From NCBI RefSeq assembly GCF_900188405.1, contig NZ_FZOF01000001.1, positions 186,001 through 250,000 on the forward strand: a stretch of DNA of 64,000 nt, written 5' to 3'. This DNA comes from Actinacidiphila glaucinigra (GTDB taxonomy: Bacteria; Actinomycetota; Actinomycetes; Streptomycetales; Streptomycetaceae). The notes under the pieces are model-generated. The model did not search any database and was not told where the DNA came from. It saw only the letters and a program-made list of their open reading frames with translations. Made by a program: the position numbers and the translations under genes. Below, one piece after another: positions 17,092-24,812 of the stretch; the first letter of the stretch is position 1, and the number at the start of each line of letters is the position of its first letter.

Positions 17092-17607
17092 TCAGAGGAT
17101 GTACTCGCCGAGGGCGTAGCCCTTGGGCTCCGTGATCAGTTCGATCCTCAGCCCGTTGGGGTCGGCCAGGAACATGCTGTCCGCGACCTCGGTCGGGAAG
17201 ACCGCGTACGCGATGCCCTGCTCGTCGAGGCGTGCCTTCACGGTGGCGAAGACCTCGGGTGTGACGGACAGCGCGACGTGGTGGCCGCCGCCGACCGTCT
17301 CCGCGTAGTCCGGGTGGGGGTGGCCCGGGAAGTCGAAGAAGGCGAGCATGTTCTCGCCGCCCATGTCGAAGAAGAAGTGCGTCGACCCGCGGTAGTCCCG
17401 GTTCTCGATCAGGTCCACCAGCGGGAGTCCGAGGACGTCCCGGTAGAAGAGGATGGTCTCCTCGACGTCCCGGGCGATGAACGCGGCGTGGTGGACACCG
17501 AGCGTCGTGGGCGCGGGGCGTTCCCCGGCCGGGAGGAGGTAGCGGTCCCTCAGCTCCGCCTGACGCTCCAGGATCGCCTGCAGTTCCTCGCCGTGCGGCT
17601 GTGCCAT
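17092..17607 (-). CDS. VOC-family metalloprotein (glyoxalase/dioxygenase fold)
   Basis: 171 residues from ATG 17607. After a ~35-residue helical N-terminus come two beta-alpha-beta-beta-beta modules: GVHHAAFIARDVEETILFYR (His ~39), DMGGENMLAFFDFPG, GGGHHVALSV (His ~110) and DPNGLRIELITEP (Glu ~157). The His/His/Glu triad suits a bound Fe or other divalent metal, as in lactoylglutathione lyases and extradiol dioxygenases. The substrate is unknown. Two TTGAC-based palindromes lie ~100-140 bp upstream (17705-17748), so the gene is probably controlled by a MarR- or TetR-type repressor encoded elsewhere. Confidence 0.85.
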   Translation of the reverse strand: MAQPHGEELQAILERQAELRDRYLLPAGERPAPTTLGVHHAAFIARDVEETILFYRDVLGLPLVDLIENRDYRGSTHFFFDMGGENMLAFFDFPGHPHPDYAETVGGGHHVALSVTPEVFATVKARLDEQGIAYAVFPTEVADSMFLADPNGLRIELITEPKGYALGEYIL

Positions 17608-17704
17608 GGTCGTGACTCCTCATCCTGCGGACTGCGCGGAGTGCGCGGGCTGCACGGGCGGGCCCCCGGGCGACGGTGCGGGGCCCGCCCTGCTCCATTT
17701 GTGC

Positions 17705-17748
17705 TTGACGCGTCAACCGAACTTAGAGGTATTTATTTGACACGTCAA
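17705..17748. promoter_or_regulatory. Pair of TTGAC palindromes
   Basis: TTGACGCGTCAA (17705-17716) is a perfect 12-bp palindrome, and TTGACACGTCAA (17737-17748) is the same with one change. Centres are 32 bp apart, three helical turns. They lie upstream of the VOC gene (start 17607) in an A/T-rich spot, with the PstS-like gene's stop 56 bp further on, so they serve the VOC promoter. Confidence 0.65.
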
Positions 17749-17803
17749 GGACGAGGAGGGCGGCCGGGGACGGACGGCCGCCGCCGCCCGTCCCCGGCCG
17801 CGG

Positions 17804-19552
17804 TCAGATGACGGTGAGCGTCAGGACCGACGTGTAGGTGCCGGGCCGTGTGCCGGTCGGTGCGTCGAGGTCCAGCCTGGCCCCCACGTCCACGGTGCCG
17901 GGACCGGACCCGGTGGCCAGGGTCCGGGCCCGCCCCAGCCCGTCGCCGTCGCCGGCGGGGACCGGGGGGCCCGCCGTGACCTCCCGGATGTTCCCGGGAT
18001 CCACGACCACGGGAGCCCAGGTCAGGCTGCTCGCGGGGATGCCGGCGCCGGCCGGGCCCGCGAAGTCGCCGGCCTGGCCGGAGGCCGTCCAGCCGACGTT
18101 GCCGGGACGGCTGTCGGTGACGGTGACCGGGGTCATCGGCCCCGAGGTGTGCAGGTGCTCGCCCGACGGGTCGGGCACCGGAGCCGGCAGCACGACGTGC
18201 GGGCTGCCCTCGATCGAGATCACCAGCGCCCCGGGCTCCACGGTCGTCACGATCGACTGCTCGTGCCCGCCCGGGGCCGTGCTCCCGCACGCGGGGACGC
18301 CCACCCGGTCGCACGCCCGCGGCTGCGGAGCGCCGCGCAGCGCCGCGGCGGCCGAGGCGGCACAGCCCGACGTGTCCACGTCGCCGGGCACGGCGCCGGG
18401 GATGCGCGCCGTGGTGCGCAGGCCGTCCCCGACCAGGTTCGGCGGCAGGGGGCTGTTGCCGAGGTACGTCGAGGTGTCCTGGTCGCACAGCGCGAGTGAG
18501 GCGAGCGAGGCGAGCGTCCGCCCCTTGGCCGTGGAGAAGTAAGTGCCCGTCGCCGTCGGGACGATCAGATGGGCGACGATCGGCAGGGGATACGTCCGTG
18601 GATCCGGGTCGGTGTACGCGTCGCCGGTCCTGACGAAGCCGGACGGGTCGGTCGCCGCCCTCGCCAGCCCCGCCGTCACCCCGCCCTGCGTGGGGGAGGT
18701 GTAGAAGCCCGCGTGGTTGAGCACCCTGGCCATCACCGTGCGCCCGGACTGCGCGTAGCTGGACTCGGCATACGTGATCGCGCCGTCGGACCCCGGCCGC
18801 GAGACGTAGCCGGTCACGCCGTTGGAGCCCGCCACGGCCACGTCCCCGGGGGCCGTCGGGAACAGCGAGGTCGTGCCGCAGCCGGCGCCGCGCCCGGCCG
18901 CCGCGCAGTAGGCGCCCCACACCGCCGGCTGCCGGTCGGCCAGCCACTGGGTCAGCGCGGCCGTGGTGCCGCTAGCGTCGGCGCGGACGACCGGGACGAC
19001 CGGGGTGGCGGGCAGCCGGGTCCCCGGGTTGTCCGCGCGGATCGCCGGGTCGTCCCACCGGGTGATGGTCCGGGTGAAGATCCCGGCGACCGTCGCGGAC
19101 GACAGCCGCAGGTCCGTGACGGGCTCGCCGTCGACCCGCAGGTTGTAGTGGAGGCCGAGGGCGCCCGCCACCACCGGCACATAGGCGAAGGGCCTGGTGG
19201 GCGGCTTCTCGGTCACCCCGCCCTCGGTCAGGCCGTACGGCAGTTCCGACACCGCGTAGTCCAGGATGCCGTACCCGAACTGTTTCCGCCCCTCGGCCGA
19301 ACCGAGGCCGCTGTAGGCGACGATGCCGTGTCCGGAGGCCGCCATGGCGTACCGCCACTCGTCCATCGGGTTCAGCGCCCATGTGGAACCGGCCCCGGCC
19401 ACGGGCGTGCCCGCCGCCGCGCGCGCCGGGAGCGCGGTGCCCAGGGCGACCAGGAGCAGCGCCGCCGCCGAGACGACGGCCCCCCTCATCCGGCCGCGTG
19501 GGCGCGTCCGCGGGCAACCACCCCGTACCGCCGCCCGGTTCACTCGTGCCAC
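17804..19552 (-). CDS. Secreted PstS-like binding protein with C-terminal WxL-like domain (copy A)
   Basis: I chose GTG 19552 because GGGAGGGGG lies ~9 bases upstream; ATG 19489 is an alternative. The 582-residue product has a signal peptide (VVSAAALLLVALGTALPARAA). A PstS-type phosphate-binding fold follows (AGAGSTWALNPMDEWRY, GLGSAEGRKQF, VRADASGTT at the expected ligand-loop positions), then a Cys-containing linker. The last ~110 residues contain VTVTDSRPGNVGWTASGQAG, SSLTWAPVVV and the end GTYTSVLTLTVI. That tail is WxL-like and shared with the protein at 31075-32838. No Pst permease is near, so it is more likely a surface phosphate-sensing or scavenging protein. Confidence 0.8.
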   Translation of the reverse strand: MARVNRAAVRGGCPRTRPRGRMRGAVVSAAALLLVALGTALPARAAAGTPVAGAGSTWALNPMDEWRYAMAASGHGIVAYSGLGSAEGRKQFGYGILDYAVSELPYGLTEGGVTEKPPTRPFAYVPVVAGALGLHYNLRVDGEPVTDLRLSSATVAGIFTRTITRWDDPAIRADNPGTRLPATPVVPVVRADASGTTAALTQWLADRQPAVWGAYCAAAGRGAGCGTTSLFPTAPGDVAVAGSNGVTGYVSRPGSDGAITYAESSYAQSGRTVMARVLNHAGFYTSPTQGGVTAGLARAATDPSGFVRTGDAYTDPDPRTYPLPIVAHLIVPTATGTYFSTAKGRTLASLASLALCDQDTSTYLGNSPLPPNLVGDGLRTTARIPGAVPGDVDTSGCAASAAAALRGAPQPRACDRVGVPACGSTAPGGHEQSIVTTVEPGALVISIEGSPHVVLPAPVPDPSGEHLHTSGPMTPVTVTDSRPGNVGWTASGQAGDFAGPAGAGIPASSLTWAPVVVDPGNIREVTAGPPVPAGDGDGLGRARTLATGSGPGTVDVGARLDLDAPTGTRPGTYTSVLTLTVI

Positions 19553-19621
19553 GTCCGGTCCCCCTCCCGCGGCACGGCGCTCCGGTCCGCACCCGCACGT
19601 CCGCGCGATCCCCGGCCCGGG

Positions 19622-19700
19622 CCTCGATCGCATCGCGCAAGAGTGCGCGTCGCGCCGCAACCCGGCGCGACGGGGGGATGAAGGACGAACGAACGCGCCG
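19622..19700 (-). repeat. Duplicated upstream element, copy A
   Basis: On the minus strand, 70-150 bp upstream of the PstS-like gene A, this block matches 30770-30848 upstream of PstS-like gene B. Both read CGTTCG..TTCGTCCTTCA early and TTGCGCGATGCGATC late. In one frame both copies encode a peptide with FVLHPPVAP, a CG pair and ARCD, and several differences between them are silent third-base changes. Could be a short conserved coding tail or a leader. Confidence 0.55.
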
Positions 19701-20123
19701 TCACGTCACCGGCGTCGGACACGGTGGATCGCGTGCCGCGGCCGACGGCGGCACGGGTACGGCCGGCGGCCACGGAGGGTGACACCGGACCCCTTGCCAT
19801 GGCCATGGGATGCTCGTGCGTGACCGCCCTCCCGGGCGGCCCGAAGATTTCCGGCGAGCCGGTCACACAGGCTCTGACCTGCGGAAAAGCAGCCCCGATG
19901 ACGCTGCGTCGCGGCGCTTTCTTTTGACTCCGGGCCCCACCCGTGTCACGGTCGTTTCCTCGGCGTTTGCCGCCTTGCATCACGGCGTCCCTGCCCGGTG
20001 AGCGAGAACGCGTGGGTCACGTGCCCCTCGTCCTACCGGCTCCAGGCACACGAAGCCGGTTCGACGACGGTCGGAAATGGCACGGCCGTTGTCCACCAAT
20101 CTTCCCGTACGAAGGAGATTGAC
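19701..20123. other. Gene-free stretch upstream of Gly-rich peptide gene
   Basis: No convincing gene. On the plus strand near 19894-19925 a small stem CGCTG/CGGCG is followed by the T-rich run ctttctttt. That could be a weak terminator or the end of a small RNA that begins near 19850. Nothing else is recognised. Confidence 0.3.
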
Positions 20124-20429
20124 ATGCGCGCAAACATCACCGTCCGCCGGACTGTCGCCGCGGCGCTCGCGGCACCGATGCTCGCCTTTGTCGCGGCGGG
20201 CACCGCCGAAGCGGCACCGCAGACCGTGACCTCAGTCGCCCCCCAGGCAGCCGTGACGAACTACGTCCAGGGCGGCGGTGGCTTCGGAGGCGGCTTCGGA
20301 GGCATCGGCGGCTTCCGCGGCAACGGGTTCTACGGCAACAACTTCTACGGCGGCTTCGTCCCCGCCGTCGTCGTCCCCGTGGTCGTCCCCGTCGGCGGCT
20401 TCGGCGGAGGGTTCTTCCCCTTCCGCTAA
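20124..20429 (+). CDS. Small secreted Gly-rich protein
   Basis: 101 residues from ATG 20124 with GAAGGAGA 6 bases upstream. A signal peptide (cut near TAEA-AP) is followed by a ~20-residue spacer. The rest is a Gly/Phe/Tyr/Asn-rich segment (GGGGFGGGFGGIGGFRG, GFYGNNFYGG), a Val/Pro run (PAVVVPVVVPVGG) and a final GGGFFPFR. It has no Cys and does not resemble chaplins, rodlins or SapB. Low-complexity aromatic/glycine repeats of this kind often self-assemble or attach to surfaces; that is inference. Confidence 0.75.
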   Translation: MRANITVRRTVAAALAAPMLAFVAAGTAEAAPQTVTSVAPQAAVTNYVQGGGGFGGGFGGIGGFRGNGFYGNNFYGGFVPAVVVPVVVPVGGFGGGFFPFR

Positions 20430-20483
20430 GGGCTCGCCGCTCCTGGCGGCCAACGCGGCACGCCCCACCCGGCCGGAAGCCCC

Positions 20484-20823
20484 GTGACGAACGCCACGGG
20501 TCCTCCGGCCGGCGCCGCGCCCGCGTCGCGGGTACAGCCAGGCCGTCCGGGCCGGCGAAACGCGTCACATCTCAGGGCAGTTGTCCCACGACAGCGCCGA
20601 CGCCCTCATCGGGAGCGGTGACTTCGAACCGCGGATGAGGACGACCCTCGGCAACCTCGACCGCGTGCTGGAGCACTTCGGCGCCCGCCGCGACCAGATC
20701 GTCGAGACCACCGTCCTGGTACGGGGTCTGCGGGACCACTTCGGCACCGTCGCCCGCCTGCACGCCGCGTACTGCGGCGACGTCGAGATCGGCGCCGCCG
20801 TCCGCCTCGACGTCGACCACTGA
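20484..20823 (+). pseudogene. RidA/YjgF-family pseudogene
   Basis: From ~20533 the frame reads YSQAVRAGETRHISGQLSHD, then MRTTLGNLDRVLEHFGARRD and IVETTVLVRGLRDHFGTV, clearly RidA (enamine/imine deaminase) sequence. The only usable start, GTG 20484 (VTNATGPPAGAAPASR), is in another frame and joins at ~20531, so a one-base frameshift is implied. The C-terminal region usual in RidA is also shortened: AAYCGD is followed directly by VEI. The catalytic Arg segment before the end is missing. Together these indicate a decayed gene 33 bp before the sigma factor. Confidence 0.7.
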
Positions 20824-20855
20824 CTCACGCCCGCGCGCGGGCTAGGATCCGGGCC

Positions 20856-21809
20856 ATGGCCCTGACCCCGCACGACGTGGAACGGTTCGAGGCGTCCAGG
20901 CCCCGCCTGGAGGCCGTCGCCTACCGTCTGCTCGGCTCCGCGAGCGAAGCCGAGGACGCCGTGCAGGAGACCTTCCTGCGCTGGCAGGCCGCCGACGTCG
21001 ACCGTGTCGACGTCCCCGAGGCGTGGCTGACCAAGGTGCTCACCAACCTGTGCCTCAACCAGCTCACCTCGGCCCGGGCACGGCGCGAGACCTACGTCGG
21101 CGAGTGGCTCCCCGAACCGCTGCTCGCCGGGGACCCGATGCTCGGCCCGGCCGACACCGCGGAGCAGCGCGAATCGGTCTCGTACGCCGTCCTCGTCCTG
21201 CTGGAGCGCCTCACCCCCAACGAGCGCGCCGTGTACGTGCTGCGGGAGGCCTTCGCGTACCCGCACCGCGAGATCGCCGAGATCCTCGACATCACCGAGG
21301 CCGCCAGCCAGCAGATCCACCACCGCGCCAAGAAGCACGTCGCGGACGGCAGGGCCCGCGGGGCCGGCGCCGGGATCGACGAGGCGGCGGCCCGGCGGGT
21401 CGTCGAGGAGTTCCTGGCGGCCGCCACCAGCGGCCGGACCGAGCCGCTGGTGCGGCTGCTCACCCAGGACGCCGTCGCGGTCGGCGACGGCGGCGGGAAG
21501 GTGCCGGCCCGCGCGAAGGCGTTCGAAGGCGCCCTCGCCGTGGCGAAGTTCCTGCGGGGCCTGTTCAAGCCCGGCACGGCCAAGCGCACCCTGGTCGGCG
21601 GCACGGCCGAGATCCACGCGACGGACGTCAACGGCGCCCCGGCCGTTGTGGCGGTCGTCGACGGCCGGGTCGTCGGCGTCATGTGCCTGGAGGTCACCGC
21701 CGACGGCGTCGCGGCCGTCCGCAACCAGGTCAACCCCGACAAGCTCGAACGCGCCACCCGGCGATGGGCGGCCGGCGACCACGGGGAACCCCTGCTCCAC
21801 GCCTTCTGA
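20856..21809 (+). CDS. ECF41-type RNA polymerase sigma factor (SigJ-like)
   Basis: 317 residues from ATG 20856. Sigma region 2 (RLEAVAYRLLGSASEAEDAVQETFLRWQ, ~12-40) and region 4 (LERLTPNERAVYVLREAFAYPHREIAEILDITEAASQQ, ~115-150) are followed by a ~130-residue SnoaL-like domain. That domain contains the NQVNPDKL motif close to the C-terminus that characterises ECF41 factors. In this group the C-terminal extension controls activity in place of an anti-sigma factor. An NAD(P)/FAD oxidoreductase gene follows, which fits the usual ECF41 partner (a carboxymuconolactone decarboxylase, oxidoreductase or epimerase). Confidence 0.9.
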   Translation: MALTPHDVERFEASRPRLEAVAYRLLGSASEAEDAVQETFLRWQAADVDRVDVPEAWLTKVLTNLCLNQLTSARARRETYVGEWLPEPLLAGDPMLGPADTAEQRESVSYAVLVLLERLTPNERAVYVLREAFAYPHREIAEILDITEAASQQIHHRAKKHVADGRARGAGAGIDEAAARRVVEEFLAAATSGRTEPLVRLLTQDAVAVGDGGGKVPARAKAFEGALAVAKFLRGLFKPGTAKRTLVGGTAEIHATDVNGAPAVVAVVDGRVVGVMCLEVTADGVAAVRNQVNPDKLERATRRWAAGDHGEPLLHAF

Positions 21810-21837
21810 TGCCCTTTTGATCCCGTTCCGATCCCCG

Positions 21838-21853
21838 TGTGACGTGTGTCACA
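21838..21853. promoter_or_regulatory. CRP-like palindrome overlapping a TGTCACA box
   Basis: TGTGA-CGTGTG-TCACA is a perfect match to the CRP-type 5-6-5 palindrome, 77 bp before the oxidoreductase start. Its right part is TGTCACA, the -35-like motif reported for ECF41 targets, but no good CGTC -10 element lies at the expected spacing. Confidence 0.5.
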
Positions 21854-21929
21854 TCACATTCCTGTCAGGAAACGGCGGGCCGCCCGGTTCAAGTGGCGAA
21901 TCCGCTGGAGAGCAGACAGGAGCCAGGCC

Positions 21930-23126
21930 ATGCAGCACCGCATCGTCGTCCTCGGAGCCGGGTACACCGGAGCCAGCGCCGCCGGGCGCCTCGCCCGGCG
22001 GCTGCGCCGCGAGGACGTCGCCATCACCCTTGTCAACGCCGAGCCCGACTTCGTCGAGCGCGTCCGGATGCACCAGCTCGCCGCCGGCCAGGACCTCACG
22101 CCCCGGCCCCTCGGCGAGATGTTCGCGGGCACCGGCGTCGAACTGAAGGCGGCGAAGGTCACCGGTGTCGACGCCGACCGCCGCACCGTCGCCGTCCACG
22201 GCGCCGACGGCACCGAGGAGTTGGCGTACGACACCCTCGTCTACGCCCTCGGCAGCGGCTGGAAGGACCAGGGCGTCCCCGGCGCCGCCGAGCACGCCCA
22301 CGAGATCGCCGGCCGCGCCGGGGCGCTGCGCGCACGCGAGCGCCTGGCCGGCCTGGAGGCCGGACGCCCCGTCCTCGTGGTCGGCGGCGGCCTCACCGGC
22401 CTGGAGGCGGCGACCGAGCTCGCCGAGGCCCGCCCGGACCTCGACGTCGCCCTCGCCGCCCACGGCGGCCTCGGCGACTGGCTCTCCCCGAAGGGCGCCC
22501 GGCACCTGCGCAAGGTCGTCGACCGCCTCGGCATCACCGTGCACGAGCACACCACCGTCACCGCCGTCGAGGCCGATCGCGTCACCACCGCCGACGGCAC
22601 CTCGCTCCCGGCCGCGGTCACCGTGTGGACGACGGGCTTCGCCGTCCACCCCATCGCCGGAGCCACCACCCTGGAGACCGGCGAGACCGGGCAGATCGTG
22701 GTCGACGGCACCATGCGCTCGGTCTCCCACCCGGACGTCTACGCCATCGGCGACGCCGCCCTGGCGATGGGCGCCGGCGGCAAGCCGCTGCGGATGTCGT
22801 GCGCCTCGGGCATCCCCACCGCCTGGCAGGCCGCCGACGCCATCGCCGCCCGCCTGACCGGCGGCAAGCTCCCCGACATGCCGCTGCGGTACTTCAACCA
22901 GTGCATCTCGCTGGGCCGCAAGGAGGGCCTGATCCAGTTCGTCACCGCCGACGACCGCGCCGTCGGCGCGGCCATGACCGGACGGTTCGCCGCCGTCTAC
23001 AAGGAACTCGTCTGCAAGGGCGCCGCCTGGGGCGTCGCCAACCCGACGATGGGCATCCCCACCCGCCGCCGCCGCGTCGCCCCCCGGCCCGCCGCGGCAG
23101 CACCCGCCGTCCGTACGCCGGCCTGA
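21930..23126 (+). CDS. NAD(P)/FAD-dependent oxidoreductase, NDH-2-like
   Basis: 398 residues from ATG 21930 (AGGAG upstream). There are two dinucleotide-binding motifs: VVLGAGYTGASAAGRLA (FAD, residues 6-22) and VLVVGGGLTGLEAATELAE (NAD(P)H, ~147). The FAD-closing motif VYAIGDAALA lies at ~270. Length and layout match the NDH-2/ferredoxin-reductase-like group of flavoproteins. It lacks a C-terminal membrane helix, so it may be soluble. It follows the ECF41 sigma gene by 120 bp and is probably its main target. Confidence 0.88.
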   Translation: MQHRIVVLGAGYTGASAAGRLARRLRREDVAITLVNAEPDFVERVRMHQLAAGQDLTPRPLGEMFAGTGVELKAAKVTGVDADRRTVAVHGADGTEELAYDTLVYALGSGWKDQGVPGAAEHAHEIAGRAGALRARERLAGLEAGRPVLVVGGGLTGLEAATELAEARPDLDVALAAHGGLGDWLSPKGARHLRKVVDRLGITVHEHTTVTAVEADRVTTADGTSLPAAVTVWTTGFAVHPIAGATTLETGETGQIVVDGTMRSVSHPDVYAIGDAALAMGAGGKPLRMSCASGIPTAWQAADAIAARLTGGKLPDMPLRYFNQCISLGRKEGLIQFVTADDRAVGAAMTGRFAAVYKELVCKGAAWGVANPTMGIPTRRRRVAPRPAAAAPAVRTPA

Positions 23127-23161
23127 CCCGGCCCACGGGCCACCCACCGTCACCAGGGGGA

Positions 23162-23482
23162 TCAGGAGTTGGCGATCAGCGCCGCCGTCGGCAGGAGCGT
23201 GGCCAGGGCGCTGAGCAGCCAGAAGCCGCGCGCGGTGAGCGCCGTCCGTGCGGCGAGGGGCCGGTTCGCCATCCACCAGAGCACGGCGTACAGGAGCACG
23301 ACCGGCCCGAAGAGCACCAGCGCGGGCATGATGCCGTCGTTCTCCGTCGGCTCCCGCCGGGTCAGCCCCAGCTCGGCGAGCGGCCAGTTGGAGGCGATGT
23401 ACCAGAGCATCCAGAAGGGGACCACGCCCGGGATCCCCAGCAGCAGGTTCACACCCAGGGCGGTGTACCACCGTCTCGCCAT
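23162..23482 (-). CDS. Small membrane protein
   Basis: 106 residues from ATG 23482. Three hydrophobic segments are visible: LGVNLLLGIPGVVPFWMLWYIA, IMPALVLFGPVVLLYAVLWWM and GFWLLSALATLLPTAALIA. A short charged loop (GLTRREPTENDG) separates the first two. No family recognised. It is convergent with the oxidoreductase gene (35 bp) and stands alone on the minus strand. Confidence 0.65.
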   Translation of the reverse strand: MARRWYTALGVNLLLGIPGVVPFWMLWYIASNWPLAELGLTRREPTENDGIMPALVLFGPVVLLYAVLWWMANRPLAARTALTARGFWLLSALATLLPTAALIANS

Positions 23483-23611
23483 GTCCCTCGCCCCCGTGAT
23501 CGTCTGCCGAGACGGTACACCGGGGGAGACGGCAGCCGACCGCCGCGTCCACAGCGGGCATCCCGCGTGGAGCGGCGGTCGGGACACGCGAACCCGCCGA
23601 CGGGCGGGTGG

Positions 23612-24625
23612 TCAGCCGATCTCCACCGCCATGCCCTTGACGTTGGTGGCGTCCAGCGCCTTGCGGATCCCCTTGGCGAGCTTGACCGCGTCACCCACGG
23701 CCCAGAAGTGCACGAAGAAGAGCCTCGGTTCGTCCACGAGCCCGTGGTTGTGCAGCTCGACGAGCTGGCACCCGGCCTTCCTGAGGGCCGCCAGGACGTT
23801 CTGGACCTCACTGGCGATCATGGCGCAGTCGCCGCTGACCGCGGCCCGGCCGTTGCCCAGCGGCTGGTAGTTGATCGCACTCGTGGATCCGAGGCCCGGC
23901 GGCAGCACCATGCCGGCGTCGGTGATGGTCTCCCGGCGCACGAAGGTGTTCTTGTAGACCCCGTCGTCGATACCGCCCTTGACACCCATCACCTTGTCGA
24001 TGGCGGCCACGTCCATGTCGAGCTCGCGCGGCTTGCTGTGGTCCGGCCGTCCCGGGGGCGGGGCGCCGGTACGGTCGAGCGCCGCGCGCAGGCCCTTGGC
24101 GATGGCCACGGGGTCCTTGCCGTGCGCGTGGACGTGGACCCACCAGATCTCGGGCGTCTGGGACAGCAGGTGCTTGTGGATCGCGGTCTGCTCGATCTTG
24201 CGTTCGTGCAGCACGTCGGCGAACGACTGCATCTCCTTCTCGGTGACGACCACGTCGCCCATCAGCAGCGTGTTCCCGTCGGCGTACCGGACGAAGGACA
24301 CGTGCGAGCCCAGCGCGAGCCCCGGTTTGACGGTGACGCCCTGCGAGACCACGTTGAGGTCCCGGCGCGGCAGGCCCGTGTGGTACATGAACTCGCGCCT
24401 GATGTCGCCCGTCCGTCCCAGCGCGAGGGCCACCTCCTTCCAGTCCGTCAGGGCGGTGCGCACGGGCATGACCGACGGGTGGTTGTGCTGCTTCGACGTC
24501 CCGGTGGGCGCGCACGCGGAGATCGCCCCGCCCAGCAACGGCGCCAGAGTGGCCGCGGCGAGCAGATGCCGCCGTGACGCACCTGCCTGCGGGTGGGTGT
24601 CCTGCTGTCGGTCCTCACGCATCAT
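23612..24625 (-). CDS. DUF1259 (LppY/LpqO-type) Tat lipoprotein
   Basis: 337 residues from ATG 24625, with AGGAGG 6 bases upstream. The N-terminus has a twin-arginine motif (ASRRHLLAAATL) followed by a lipobox (AISAC), so it is likely exported folded and lipidated. Two similar modules follow: WKEVALALGRTGDIRREFMYHTG with VHVHAHGKDPVAIAKGLRAAL, and AIDKVMGVKGGIDDGVYKNT with LVELHNHGLVDEPRLFFVHF. This is the internal duplication of DUF1259 proteins such as mycobacterial LppY and LpqO. His-rich spots (HVHAHG, HNHG) suggest metal binding. Function unknown. Confidence 0.85.
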   Translation of the reverse strand: MMREDRQQDTHPQAGASRRHLLAAATLAPLLGGAISACAPTGTSKQHNHPSVMPVRTALTDWKEVALALGRTGDIRREFMYHTGLPRRDLNVVSQGVTVKPGLALGSHVSFVRYADGNTLLMGDVVVTEKEMQSFADVLHERKIEQTAIHKHLLSQTPEIWWVHVHAHGKDPVAIAKGLRAALDRTGAPPPGRPDHSKPRELDMDVAAIDKVMGVKGGIDDGVYKNTFVRRETITDAGMVLPPGLGSTSAINYQPLGNGRAAVSGDCAMIASEVQNVLAALRKAGCQLVELHNHGLVDEPRLFFVHFWAVGDAVKLAKGIRKALDATNVKGMAVEIG

Positions 24626-24812
24626 GTGTGCCTCCTGACGGGATGGAAGCACGGCGAACGGCGGACACACCCCAGCACCGCCAGCACTGCGGCCAGGTGG
24701 GTGAAGCGCCCGTCGGCAAACGGGTGAGCCCACCCGGCGGAACGGCTTCCGGGCCGGGTCGCCCGCGCGGGCGCCGAGGCTCCCCGGGACGGCACTCTGG
24801 GACCCTCCGGTC

